Shown here piece after piece: positions 9,525 to 17,588 of a stretch of DNA of 64,000 nt. Within the stretch, counting starts at the first letter, position 1, and each line of letters starts with the position of its first letter. Source of the DNA: JAGOFO01 sp964522105 (GTDB taxonomy: Bacteria > Myxococcota_A > UBA9042 > DTJE01); the NCBI GenBank assembly GCA_964522105.1, contig CAZFVA010000006.1, positions 69,613 to 133,612 of the forward strand. The letters run 5' to 3'. Both the position numbers and the translations under genes were made by a program. The notes under the pieces were generated by a model. That model saw only the letters and a program-made list of their open reading frames with translations. It did no database searches and was not told where the DNA came from.

Positions 9525-9554
9525 TTGCCACACACCTTTGCGGGACGGTAGTAT
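9525..9554 (+). promoter_or_regulatory. Candidate promoter of the pyrroline-5-carboxylate dehydrogenase gene
   Basis: TTGCCA (9525-9530), an 18-base spacer, and TAGTAT (9549-9554), about 64 bases upstream of the ATG at 9618. Confidence 0.5.
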
Positions 9555-9617
9555 CAGTCGGTTTATGTGTCGGGCAAACGCCCGGTCCTGATATGAATAC
9601 TCTTACCAGAGGCCATC

Positions 9618-11249
9618 ATGCCGAACAGTATCGTCCAGATTCCCAGACCAAAGAACGAGCCAGTCCGCGAGTACGGCCCCGGTTCGCCGCACAAGGCGTC
9701 CCTGAAGGCAAAATTGAACGAGATTTTCAGCCAGGAAATTGAGATTCCGCTGATCATCGGTGGAAAGGAAGTCAGGACCGGCAAGACATCGAAAGCCGTC
9801 TGTCCTCATGACCACCAGCACGTTCTGGCGACGTATCACATGGCCGGTCCCGCTGAAGTTGAGATGGCCGTCAAGGCCGCTGCTGAAGCCTGGAAAACCT
9901 GGTCCGAAACACCGTGGGAAGACCGCGCTGCCTGCATGTTGAAGGCGGCCGAACTGCTGGCAGGTCCGTGGCGCGACACAATGAATGCCGCCTGCATGCT
10001 GAACCAGTCCAAAAGCGTTTATCAGGCTGAAATTGACTCGGCCTGCGAACTTATTGATTTTTACCGTTTCAATCCGCACTTCATGAAGTTCATTTACGAA
10101 CAGCAGCCTGAAAGTTCGCCCGGTGTCTGGAATTCTGTTGAATACCGGGCACTTGAAGGGTTTGTTTTCGCCGTTACGCCGTTTAATTTCGCGGCCATCG
10201 CCGGAAACCTGCCGACTGCCCCGGCATTGATGGGCAACACCGTTTTGTGGAAGCCGGCTTCGTCTGCCGTGTTCACGGCATACCAGATTATGAAGCTTCT
10301 GAAGGCTGCCGGATTCCCGGATGGCGTCATCAACTTCATCCCCGGTTCAGGCAGTCAGGTCGGCAATCCGGTCATGGCGTCGCCCGCGCTGTCAGGCATT
10401 CATTTCACAGGTTCGACGCCTGTCTTCCACGGCATGTGGCAGCAGATTGCCGGTAACCTGCCGAAGATGAGAACGTATCCCAGAATCGTCGGTGAAACTG
10501 GCGGTAAGGACTTCATTTTCGCCCATCCGTCGGCATGTGCCCAGGCGGTCGCGACCGGTATGGTCCGTGGCGCGTTCGAATATCAGGGCCAGAAGTGCTC
10601 GGCCGCATCGCGCGCCTACATCCCGAAGTCGCTGTGGCCGCAGATCCGCGATATGGTCGTCGGCATGATCGACGACATCAAGATGGGCAGTCCGATGGAC
10701 TTCCGTAACTTCATGAACGCCGTCATTGATCAGGGCGCTTTCAACGACCACAAGGCCTTTATTGAGTACGCGAAGGCGTCGCCTGAAGCCGAAATCATCG
10801 CCGGTGGAAACTATGATGATTCGGTCGGTTACTACATTGAACCGACCGTTGTCGTGACGACCAACCCGAAGTTCAAGCTGATGGAAGAAGAGATTTTCGG
10901 GCCTGTTCTGACCGTCTTTGTGTATGACGACAACAAACTGGTTGAAACGCTTGAACTGTGTGACACCACATCGACGTACGCCCTGACCGGTGCAGTTTTT
11001 GCCGAAGATCGCTACGCGGCCATGCAGTGTGCGAAGGCCCTGCGCAACGCCGCCGGTAACTTCTATATCAATGACAAGCCGACAGGTGCAGTCGTTGGCC
11101 AGCAGCCGTTCGGTGGCGCCCGCGCGTCAGGCACGAACGACAAAGCCGGTTCCTACCTGAACCTGGCCCGCTGGACGTCGATGCGCACCATCAAAGAAAA
11201 CTTCGTCTCGCCGAAATCCTACGAATACCCATTCATGAAGGAAGAGTAG
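9618..11249 (+). CDS. pruA: L-glutamate gamma-semialdehyde (delta-1-pyrroline-5-carboxylate) dehydrogenase
   Basis: This NAD-dependent aldehyde dehydrogenase oxidises glutamate semialdehyde to glutamate, the second step of proline catabolism. The 543-residue monofunctional protein resembles the stand-alone ALDH4-type enzymes rather than bifunctional PutA. Active-site residues are present: Glu293 in GETGGKDF and nucleophile Cys327 in EYQGQKCSAASR. The NAD-binding segment TPFNFAAIAGNLPTAPALMG is near 187-206, and the C-terminal QQPFGGARASGTNDKAG is characteristic. The ATG follows AGAGGCC. No proline dehydrogenase is adjacent, so the partner enzyme must be elsewhere. It converges with the TPR gene downstream, with only about 30 bases between. 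Confidence 0.95.
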   Translation: MPNSIVQIPRPKNEPVREYGPGSPHKASLKAKLNEIFSQEIEIPLIIGGKEVRTGKTSKAVCPHDHQHVLATYHMAGPAEVEMAVKAAAEAWKTWSETPWEDRAACMLKAAELLAGPWRDTMNAACMLNQSKSVYQAEIDSACELIDFYRFNPHFMKFIYEQQPESSPGVWNSVEYRALEGFVFAVTPFNFAAIAGNLPTAPALMGNTVLWKPASSAVFTAYQIMKLLKAAGFPDGVINFIPGSGSQVGNPVMASPALSGIHFTGSTPVFHGMWQQIAGNLPKMRTYPRIVGETGGKDFIFAHPSACAQAVATGMVRGAFEYQGQKCSAASRAYIPKSLWPQIRDMVVGMIDDIKMGSPMDFRNFMNAVIDQGAFNDHKAFIEYAKASPEAEIIAGGNYDDSVGYYIEPTVVVTTNPKFKLMEEEIFGPVLTVFVYDDNKLVETLELCDTTSTYALTGAVFAEDRYAAMQCAKALRNAAGNFYINDKPTGAVVGQQPFGGARASGTNDKAGSYLNLARWTSMRTIKENFVSPKSYEYPFMKEE

Positions 11250-11278
11250 GGGCGGGTCGGGCTGGTAAATCGGGTCGG

Positions 11279-12466
11279 TTACTTCTGTTCTTTCAGTAAC
11301 TTATCCAGCAGGCTCTGCGATTGCTTGTCACCAAGTTCGACTGCCTTTCTGTACCATTCGATGGCCTTTTCCTTGTTGCCAAGCTCCAGGTAACACTCAG
11401 CCACAAGCCCGTTTACGTTGCCGTCTTTCGGCGCCAAATTCACCGCGGCCATCGCGTCAACAAGAGCTCTGGCAAATTCCTTCATCTTAATCAGATGTAC
11501 ACTGCGGTTGAAATATGCGCCGTAGTACTTCGGGTTAAGTCTGACTTCCGAGTTAAAATCCTCAAGGGCACCTTTGTCATCCCCGGCATCGGCGCGCAAA
11601 AGGGCGCGCAGCTCAAAGTAAAGGAAATTCTTATCGTAAAGCTTTATAGCCTGGTTGATATCGGCCATGGCAGGATTTCCCAGGCGCATTTCCTTTTTAG
11701 CCCTGGCCCTTCCATAAAAACTGAAGGAATCGGGGGGGCCGATTTCCAGTGCTTTACTGAAGTCCTGAATGGCTTCGCGATAACCCTGCAGTCCCAGGTT
11801 GATCGAACCCCTTACGCTCCAGGCCTTTGCAAGGTTTGGGTCCAAACGAATTGCCTTGTCCGCAAAGAACATTGCGTCAGTGTCTTTGCCTTTTTCAAAG
11901 GCGTCGCGGGCTTTTTCGACCAACTCTTCGGCTTCTGATTTTTGTTTTGTGGGTGGCGGTGCAGATTGTTCGCCACTGGCCACCGTTTCGACGTTGATTT
12001 TGACGCCCGGCTTGTTTATCCCGATCTTGTCGGCAAGGTCCAGATATTGCGGGTTCTTCGGGTCTGATTCCAGTGCAAGTATCACGCCTGAAACGGCGAC
12101 GTTGCGCTCCGGGCTGTCGGCCGTTGTTTTGCCAAGCTTGTACAGTATCAGCGATGTCATGTAACGGTGTTCCACGTTCTGCTGCCGGTTTCGAAGGTCC
12201 CACTTGATCATCCTGCCGCAGTGTTCATAGGCGCTGGTCCAGTCTTCCTTCTGCATGTATGCGCGGGTCAGAACGTCAAGGTATCTGGCCTCGGTCGCCG
12301 CGTCAGGTTTTGTCGCAAGTGCTTCTTTAGACAGCGCAATTGCTTCATCCACCTTGCCCTGATCAAACACCTTCCGGGCCTCTTCGGGCGTGGCCGCGAA
12401 AACGCCGGCCGAAATGAATGTGCAGATAAGCAGGACCAGAATCCCTGTAACTTTGATGCTTTTCAT
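11279..12466 (-). CDS. Exported tetratricopeptide-repeat protein
   Basis: This is a 395-residue protein with a Sec signal peptide cleaved near VFA-A (about residue 24), so it is probably periplasmic. The rest is helical. At least five TPR units can be read in the C-terminal half (about 195-390), with residue patterns such as AWSVRGSINLGLQGYREAI and NGLVAECYLELGNKEKAIEW. A further degenerate TPR-like region is near 30-100, and a charged linker (PPPTKQKSEAEELVEKARD) lies between. TPR arrays bind partner proteins, and no enzymatic domain is present. The ATG at 12466 is preferred over upstream in-frame codons because it begins the signal peptide and follows GGGGAA. The partner is unknown. Confidence 0.85.
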   Translation of the reverse strand: MKSIKVTGILVLLICTFISAGVFAATPEEARKVFDQGKVDEAIALSKEALATKPDAATEARYLDVLTRAYMQKEDWTSAYEHCGRMIKWDLRNRQQNVEHRYMTSLILYKLGKTTADSPERNVAVSGVILALESDPKNPQYLDLADKIGINKPGVKINVETVASGEQSAPPPTKQKSEAEELVEKARDAFEKGKDTDAMFFADKAIRLDPNLAKAWSVRGSINLGLQGYREAIQDFSKALEIGPPDSFSFYGRARAKKEMRLGNPAMADINQAIKLYDKNFLYFELRALLRADAGDDKGALEDFNSEVRLNPKYYGAYFNRSVHLIKMKEFARALVDAMAAVNLAPKDGNVNGLVAECYLELGNKEKAIEWYRKAVELGDKQSQSLLDKLLKEQK

Positions 12467-12491
12467 TGTTTGTTCCCCTTCCGGTACACGG

Positions 12492-12520
12492 ATTATCCGG
12501 GGCGCATCGCGGGTAGTCAA
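12492..12520 (-). promoter_or_regulatory. Candidate promoter of the TPR protein gene
   Basis: On the minus strand TTGACT (12520-12515), a 17-base spacer, and GATAAT (12497-12492), ending about 25 bases before the ATG at 12466. Confidence 0.6.
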
Positions 12521-12652
12521 TATTCAAGTTGGGCGCGACGGATTCCTGCAATTTTGATCAGATTTGTTGTAGTATTCGCGGCCGGTTTGCCGGAGCGGGG
12601 TCGGGCAGGTCGGCAATTTCGAAATTGTGAAGATGCGGGGGCAGGTGGGATT

Positions 12653-13489
12653 TTGACAGACGCAGAACTTGAAAAAGCAGGCGCAGAGATAGCGAAACGA
12701 CGCACGTTTGCGATCATTTCCCATCCAGATGCCGGTAAGACGACGCTGACCGAAAAACTGCTGCTTTACGGCGGCGCAATTCANNNNNNNNNNNNNNNNN
12801 NNNNNNNNNNNNNNNNNNNNNNNNNNNNNNNNNNNNNNNNNNNNNNNNNNNNNNNNNNNNNNNNNNNNNNNNNNNNNNNNNNNAACAAGACGATTTCACT
12901 GGCCAAGACGTTCCAGTTCATGGCTCAGGAGCGCGTCCAGGTTGAAGAGGCATTTTCTGGCGACGTCATCGGCCTCTGGGATCCCGGAATCCTGCGTATC
13001 GGTGACAGCATCTGTGAAGGTGAAGTCTTTGAATTTGATGGGATTCCACGCTTTTCACCTGAACATTTTGTGCGCGTCCACGAGCTGGACCCGGGCAAGC
13101 GCAAGCAGTTGAAAAAGGGCCTGGATCAGCTTTCGGAAGAGGGCGCTGTCCAGCTTTTTTATGATCGCCACCGGCTTGAACGCGACCCTGTCCTTGGTGC
13201 CGTCGGTGTGTTGCAGTTTGAAGTTACTCAGTACCGCCTGCAGGCTGAATATGGTGCCCCGGTCAAGTTCGAGCGCCTGCCGTACACACAGGCCCGCTGG
13301 ATCGAAGGCGATATCAACCTGAACAAGCTTGACCAGTCAGGCTACAGCGAGTGCGTCCTTGATGTTGAAGGCCGCCCGCTTGTCCTGTTTTCCACCGAGT
13401 GGGCAATGAACCGCACGCTTAAAGAACATCCTCAGCTTAAATTCCTTGCCGCAGTCCAGCCCGGACGGTCTTCGCGCGCCAAATCGTAA
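12653..13489 (+). CDS. prfC: Peptide chain release factor 3, interrupted by an assembly gap
   Basis: RF3 is the GTPase that recycles RF1/RF2 from terminated ribosomes. The N-terminus (TTG start at 12653 after GGTGGGA) gives MTDAELEKAGAEIAKRRTFA and the G1 loop SHPDAGKTTLTEK, as in RF3. After the 100-N run the frame resumes with the RF3-specific C-terminal half (QERVQVEEAF, GDVIGLWDPG, LKKGLDQLSEEGAVQ, VGVLQFEVTQYRL) and ends at 13489. Only about 44 N-terminal and 201 C-terminal residues are visible. A family protein is about 530 residues, so roughly 290 codons (the rest of the GTPase domain and domain II) are missing from the assembly. That the frame is preserved across 100 Ns is chance. This is not evidence of a broken gene. 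Confidence 0.92.
   Translation: MTDAELEKAGAEIAKRRTFAIISHPDAGKTTLTEKLLLYGGAIXXXXXXXXXXXXXXXXXXXXXXXXXXXXXXXXXXNKTISLAKTFQFMAQERVQVEEAFSGDVIGLWDPGILRIGDSICEGEVFEFDGIPRFSPEHFVRVHELDPGKRKQLKKGLDQLSEEGAVQLFYDRHRLERDPVLGAVGVLQFEVTQYRLQAEYGAPVKFERLPYTQARWIEGDINLNKLDQSGYSECVLDVEGRPLVLFSTEWAMNRTLKEHPQLKFLAAVQPGRSSRAKS
12784..12883. other. Assembly gap (100 N) of unknown true length
   Basis: The flanks share no sequence, unlike the other two N-runs. Comparison with the usual length of release factor 3 indicates that about 0.85-0.9 kb is missing rather than 100 bases. Confidence 0.9.
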
Positions 13490-13511
13490 ATTAATTCGTA
13501 AATCCGAACAT

Positions 13512-13540
13512 TTGACACTTGCACGCCGAAATAGTATCTT
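13512..13540 (+). promoter_or_regulatory. Candidate promoter of mazEF
   Basis: TTGACA (13512-13517), a 17-base spacer, and TATCTT (13535-13540). A GGAGG ribosome site follows just before the ATG at 13568. The pair therefore seems able to be transcribed independently of prfC. Confidence 0.55.
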
Positions 13541-13567
13541 CATTGTAGAGCCATTTGGAGGCGCATC

Positions 13568-13810
13568 ATGCAGGCCAGGGTTCAAAAATGGGGCAACAGT
13601 CTTGCTTTGCGGATTCCTCACGCTTTTGCCGTTCAGGCAGGCGTGCAGTTGAACTCCAGTGTGGATATTGAACTGAAGGACGGGTGCATTGTCCTGCGTC
13701 CGCGTCCGCCTGACCGGTTCGAACTGTCGGATCTGCTGGATAAAATCAACGATAGCAATCTTCACACGGAAACCGACGTTGGCACTCCTGTGGGGAATGA
13801 GTCATGGTAG
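13568..13810 (+). CDS. mazE: MazE-family antitoxin (AbrB/SpoVT fold)
   Basis: This 80-residue antitoxin has an N-terminal swapped-hairpin DNA-binding domain (QARVQKWGNSLALRIPHAFA, then a short beta segment ending IVLRPR). The acidic, probably disordered C-terminus (about 50-80) should wrap and neutralise the MazF toxin. MazE-type proteins usually repress their own promoter together with MazF; that control is a family expectation, not shown here. GGAGG lies 8 bases before the ATG. The stop codon overlaps the mazF start by 7 bases, the usual coupled arrangement with antitoxin first. Confidence 0.92.
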   Translation: MQARVQKWGNSLALRIPHAFAVQAGVQLNSSVDIELKDGCIVLRPRPPDRFELSDLLDKINDSNLHTETDVGTPVGNESW

Positions 13811-14157
13811 CTGAAGGCGCTTATGTTCCTGATCGTGGCGATGTCGTCTGGATCACTCTGAATCCGCAGGCCGGTTACGAACAGTCCGGCAGGCGGCCCG
13901 CCGTCGTGCTTTCCCCGGCTTCTTACAATGGAAAGACCGGGTTGGCTGTGATGTGCCCTGTAACCGCCCAGATCAAGGGTTATCCTTTTGAAGTTGTTCT
14001 GCCCGATGGTCTTACCGTGACCGGTGCAGTGCTTTCCGATCAGGTGAAGTCGCTTGATTGGCGCGAACGTCAGGCTTCATTTGTCGCCGTTCTTCCGCCC
14101 GCCATCATGTCCCGGATACTTGGCCGTCTTGATGCTTTGCTTTTTCAGTCAAGGTAA
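13804..14157 (+). CDS. mazF: MazF-family mRNA interferase toxin
   Basis: This 117-residue protein is very similar in pattern to E. coli MazF/ChpB. It has the YVPDRGDVVWITLNP start, the GRRPAVVLSPASYN core with the conserved Arg, the PVTAQIKGYPFEV beta segment holding the catalytic Thr, and LSDQVKSLDW. All features expected of an active sequence-specific endoribonuclease are present, and there is no truncation. It is co-translated with mazE (7-base overlap). It converges with the lipoprotein gene ending at 14173, leaving only about 15 bases between the stops. The RNA recognition sequence cannot be predicted from this. Confidence 0.93.
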   Translation: MVAEGAYVPDRGDVVWITLNPQAGYEQSGRRPAVVLSPASYNGKTGLAVMCPVTAQIKGYPFEVVLPDGLTVTGAVLSDQVKSLDWRERQASFVAVLPPAIMSRILGRLDALLFQSR

Positions 14158-14172
14158 GGATGAATTGACCGG

Positions 14173-15579
14173 TCAGTTAATTATCGGATCGTGGACGCAG
14201 CGTACCCAGAGCAGCTCTTCGACAGCAATGGATGCGAATGACGAGTCTCTGAAGTCTATGTTCCAGTAACCATCGCCACGCGAACTCGAGGACCAGAACG
14301 GTATGGTGCATGATTCCTGATACAGGGGCCAGTAGCAGCCGTACATCGGCGCCCCTTCATATTCACAACCGTTGCAGTCGTCGCTCCAGCAGGTCCCGGC
14401 CTCTGTGCAGGTGTTAAGGATGCCGCAGCTACCGCCGGTAACTGTCTTTTCGCACCCGTAAACAAGTGTCCGCAGCTCTTCAATGGTTGGAATGCGCCAG
14501 CCACTGTCAAGTTTGTTCAGGCTGAGCCCGGCACAATAGTCAGCAGCGTCGGCACTTTCCATGGCCAGGTCAGAGGCAGAAAACTGCCACACCAGAGCGG
14601 TGTAAGGATCTGTCCATGTCGTTGGTTTGGTTCGAACAACTTTCATATTGTCGAAATAGTAGGTTCCGCCAACAGGACTCGAATTAATAGATCCCGGGAC
14701 TTCAATGCTGATCTGGTTTATTGCCAGTGCGTCTGTCGGAGTCGCCAGTGCTGTGTTGTTACAGTCTGTGACAACGTCGTTCATATAAACGGTAACTTTT
14801 TGATCCTTGTAAGAATAGGCCATTTTTAAAGAAACCCATTCGCCCAGGGGAACCGCCGAACTGCAAATAACGCTGGCGTCATTGTAGCCCGCCCGCAGTT
14901 GCTGATCGGAGACAGCCAGATACAGGTCTTTATTGCCGGAAGCGTTGTTCGTCAGATTGACCTTGACGTACAGAGGTTGAACGTCGATCAACATGATGTC
15001 AAAAGACATTTCGCAGTCAGCATTGTTCAGTAAAGTCGGGCCGTTTTCGATGAACTGGTACACTCGTCCATACTGGCCGGCCTGGTCTCCATCAACAATC
15101 TTCAGAACGTTGGCGGCGGCCGATTTGCTGATAGCCGAGATCGTAGCCGTTCCACCTGTAAGGCTGATTGTCCATGGGTCACTTAACGGGCCGGAAGCAA
15201 ACGATTCAAAATCTTCAAAAAGCATTTCCAGCCCGGTCCACGGATCAACAGGTGTTACCGTATCGCCGACATCTGTGATCACATCGGTCGTCGCATCGTC
15301 ATCAATGGCGTCCGTGCCGTCCACCAAAACGTTGGTATCGTTGCTTACGTTGTTGTCAGGCGGAACGTTCGTATCGGTCGGCACATTCGTGTCGGTTGGG
15401 ACGTTGGTGTCAGTCGGTGTCTGACTGTCAATCGCTACATCGCCTTCATGAATGTCTGTCACGTCAGGCAGTACGTCACCCGCGGGACTGGTAGTTCCAC
15501 CGCACGCTGAAAATGAAGCAGCAGCGATCATGAACGCAGAGAAGACCAGAAGGCGCCGCAAACTCAGGTTTCGTAACAT
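14173..15579 (-). CDS. Lipoprotein with Asp/Thr tether, LamG-like domain and DUF1566 (Lcl-type) C-terminal domain
   Basis: This is a 468-residue predicted lipoprotein. The ATG at 15579 follows GGGGAA and starts a signal ending ASFSAC (about Cys23). A tether follows with a tandem TDTNVP repeat (roughly residues 53-85) and further Asp-rich sequence to about 120. Next is a beta-rich, LamG/concanavalin-like domain (about 120-315; FEDFESFASGP and YYFDNMKVVR are typical ends). The C-terminal part (about 320-465) matches the DUF1566/Lcl pattern: TALVWQ, AADYC, GWRIPTIEELRTLV, then WSSSSRGDGYWNIDF and LWVRCVHD. Lcl-type domains occur in adhesins that bind glycans, and the LamG-like part would also suit carbohydrate binding. 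Both roles are inference. Confidence 0.8.
   Translation of the reverse strand: MLRNLSLRRLLVFSAFMIAAASFSACGGTTSPAGDVLPDVTDIHEGDVAIDSQTPTDTNVPTDTNVPTDTNVPPDNNVSNDTNVLVDGTDAIDDDATTDVITDVGDTVTPVDPWTGLEMLFEDFESFASGPLSDPWTISLTGGTATISAISKSAAANVLKIVDGDQAGQYGRVYQFIENGPTLLNNADCEMSFDIMLIDVQPLYVKVNLTNNASGNKDLYLAVSDQQLRAGYNDASVICSSAVPLGEWVSLKMAYSYKDQKVTVYMNDVVTDCNNTALATPTDALAINQISIEVPGSINSSPVGGTYYFDNMKVVRTKPTTWTDPYTALVWQFSASDLAMESADAADYCAGLSLNKLDSGWRIPTIEELRTLVYGCEKTVTGGSCGILNTCTEAGTCWSDDCNGCEYEGAPMYGCYWPLYQESCTIPFWSSSSRGDGYWNIDFRDSSFASIAVEELLWVRCVHDPIIN
15326..15420 (-). repeat. 18-bp tandem repeat (TDTNVP-type) in the lipoprotein tether
   Basis: About five degenerate 18-base units encode successive TDTNVP-like hexapeptides; the central ones differ at few positions. 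This is an intragenic minisatellite that could vary in copy number between strains. Confidence 0.75.
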
Positions 15580-15628
15580 GTAAATTCCCCAGTTAAATAA
15601 AACGATGCCAGTTTTCACATCTGCTGGG

Positions 15629-15657
15629 ATGATGGAACACTTCAATACGCCTGTCAA
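15629..15657 (-). promoter_or_regulatory. Candidate promoter of the DUF1566 lipoprotein gene
   Basis: On the minus strand a perfect TTGACA (15657-15652), a 17-base spacer and a weaker CATCAT (15634-15629), about 50 bases before the ATG at 15579. Confidence 0.4.
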
Positions 15658-15707
15658 TTTGGCCCGGTTAGACTGTTTTCTGTGCAATACCTCTTTGTTA
15701 GCGTGGC

Positions 15708-15725
15708 CTAACAGTTTCCTAACTT
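15708..15725 (+). promoter_or_regulatory. Pho-box-like direct repeat upstream of the phosphate operon
   Basis: CTAACAG-TTTC-CTAACTT is a pair of 7-base direct repeats with a 4-base spacer, the geometry of PhoB boxes. It abuts the -35 element of the promoter for the DUF47-pit operon. An inverted copy (GTTAG, 15698-15702) lies immediately upstream. PhoB control is inferred from position and geometry only. Confidence 0.45.
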
Positions 15726-15753
15726 GATATGAACACACGGTGGGTGCTATATG
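15724..15753 (+). promoter_or_regulatory. Candidate promoter of the DUF47-pit operon
   Basis: TTGATA (15724-15729), an 18-base spacer, and TATATG (15748-15753) preceded by TGC (extended -10). Transcription would begin near 15760, about 47 bases before the ATG. Confidence 0.5.
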
Positions 15754-15806
15754 GTGCTTGCCGAGGAACGTTTGTATCCGAACATATGTCATTTAAGGAG
15801 TCTTGA

Positions 15807-16445
15807 ATGTTTTCCAAAATTATGCCCAAAAACATTGGTTTTTTTGACCTTTTTGAGCGCCATGTCGCGTCTGTGCTGGAATCCGGAATCACCATGCAGA
15901 AACTGCTTGATGAAATTGGAACGCCTTCGGTGGGCGGTTATGTTCGTCGCATCGAGGAACTGGAGCATGAGTGCGACAACGTCACGCATATGACGGTGGA
16001 TCTTATTCGCCGCACCTTCATTTCGCCATTCGATCGTGAGGAAACCCGTACGTTGATCAGCGCTCTGGATGATGTCATTGATCTGGTTCAGGCTGCCGCC
16101 CATCGCGTAGAATTGTATGAAATCAATGAGGTGCCGGACGGAGTTCGTCAGTTATGTGCGGTGCTGGTCAAGGCGCAGCGCGAAATGGTTACGCTTGTTG
16201 GTTATCTGCGTGAAATGAAGAAGCACGGTAAAACCTTTTCGACCATTTGCAAGGAAATCAATCGCCTGGAAAACGAGGGGGACCGCTTCCATCGCGCGGG
16301 CCTGGCCATGTTGTTCCATAACAAAACAGAACCGCTTGAATTGATGAAGCTTAAGGAACTGTACGAAGTGCTTGAATGTGCCGTTGACTCATGCGAGGAC
16401 GTATCCAACATCATTGAAGGTCTGTTCATTGAGCATGTTGGCTAG
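15807..16445 (+). CDS. DUF47 (PhoU-like) phosphate transport regulator
   Basis: This 212-residue all-helical protein of the DUF47/PhoU-like family starts with FFDLFERHVASVLE and carries the conserved acidic metal-binding type motifs: RRIEELEHECDN, ISPFDREET, ALDDVIDLVQ and, late, RLENEGDRFHR. Family members are usually encoded directly before PiT transporters and are thought to modulate phosphate uptake through them. That is exactly the arrangement here: pit starts 32 bases downstream. The AAGGAG ribosome site fixes the start at 15807. It is cytoplasmic, probably at the inner face of the membrane. Confidence 0.92.
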   Translation: MFSKIMPKNIGFFDLFERHVASVLESGITMQKLLDEIGTPSVGGYVRRIEELEHECDNVTHMTVDLIRRTFISPFDREETRTLISALDDVIDLVQAAAHRVELYEINEVPDGVRQLCAVLVKAQREMVTLVGYLREMKKHGKTFSTICKEINRLENEGDRFHRAGLAMLFHNKTEPLELMKLKELYEVLECAVDSCEDVSNIIEGLFIEHVG

Positions 16446-16477
16446 CGACTCTTGAAGAATACAAACGGAGGCACACC

Positions 16478-17509
16478 GTGCCAGAGATTGATCCTCTTAT
16501 TTATGTAACGCTTTTTGTAGCACTGGCGTTTGATTTTGTTAACGGTTTTCATGACGCCGCCAATTCCATTGCGACAGTAGTTGCCACGCGTGTTCTATCC
16601 CCCAGGTTTGCTGTGGCCTGGGCCGCTTTCTTCAACTTTGCGGCCGCATTTTTCTTCGGAACAGCCGTCGCAAAAATGGTTGGAAAAGACGTTGTAGATA
16701 TCAATCTGGTGACAGTCCCGGTCGTCCTTGCCGGTCTGACAGGAGCCATCACCTGGAATCTGATTACGTGGTGGCTTGGTCTGCCGTCATCGTCGTCGCA
16801 CGCTCTGGTTGGCGGATATGCTGGTGCTGCCTTTATTAAAGCCGGTCTGGGCGCGTTGAAGATGGCCGGTATCCTGAAGATTGTGGCGTTCATCGTGATT
16901 GCCCCGATGATCGGCATGGCGCTTGGTCTTTTCAATCAGATTGTTGTGTCCTGGATTGTCCGCAACAGCAGTCCTGCAAAATTAATACCTGTTTTCAAGA
17001 AGTTGCAGCTCGTTTCGTCCGCAGTCTATTCGTTTTCGCACGGTACGAATGATGCTCAGAAGACAATGGGTATCATTTTTGCGCTGCTTCTGGCGGGCAA
17101 CGTTCCAGCCCAGTTATGGGGTTACGATGCTTCACAACCTGACGTAATCCCGTTCTGGATTGAAATCGTGTGCTACACAACGATCGCATGCGGTACGCTT
17201 TTTGGTGGATTCAAGATTGTCAAAACGATGGGTTCGAAGTTGACCAAACTGGACCCGATGCATGGCTTCTGCGCTGAAACGGGCGGCGGCGTCACGATTC
17301 TGGCGGTAAGTGCCCTTGGTATCCCGGTTTCGACGACCCAGACGATTACCGGCGCCATTATCGGTACCGGAATAGCGGGTGGCCTTAACAGCGTCCGATG
17401 GATTGTGGCCCGTCGTATTCTGTGGGCGTGGATTCTTACGATTCCGATAGCCGCCATAATTGGCGGTGGAATGTACTATCTGTTTGAGTTGATCGGTATC
17501 GCAGGTTGA
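16478..17509 (+). CDS. pit: Low-affinity inorganic phosphate transporter, PiT family
   Basis: This 343-residue inner-membrane permease has about nine to ten hydrophobic segments. The two family signatures are present: an N-terminal DFVNGFHDAANSIATVVATR and an internal SFSHGTNDAQKTMG, which together form the ion and phosphate path. PiT proteins co-transport metal-phosphate with H+ or Na+. GTG at 16478 is the start, following ACGGAGG. It forms an operon with the DUF47 gene, and the Pho-box-like repeats upstream suggest induction at low phosphate. The large cytosolic loop seen in some PiT proteins is short here. Confidence 0.93.
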   Translation: MPEIDPLIYVTLFVALAFDFVNGFHDAANSIATVVATRVLSPRFAVAWAAFFNFAAAFFFGTAVAKMVGKDVVDINLVTVPVVLAGLTGAITWNLITWWLGLPSSSSHALVGGYAGAAFIKAGLGALKMAGILKIVAFIVIAPMIGMALGLFNQIVVSWIVRNSSPAKLIPVFKKLQLVSSAVYSFSHGTNDAQKTMGIIFALLLAGNVPAQLWGYDASQPDVIPFWIEIVCYTTIACGTLFGGFKIVKTMGSKLTKLDPMHGFCAETGGGVTILAVSALGIPVSTTQTITGAIIGTGIAGGLNSVRWIVARRILWAWILTIPIAAIIGGGMYYLFELIGIAG

Positions 17510-17588
17510 TCATACGGTCTCGATTTTTCCTGTCCTCCGACTGACTCGCCTCTGCTAATATTCACATAGTCTTGATGGTGAAAACGTC

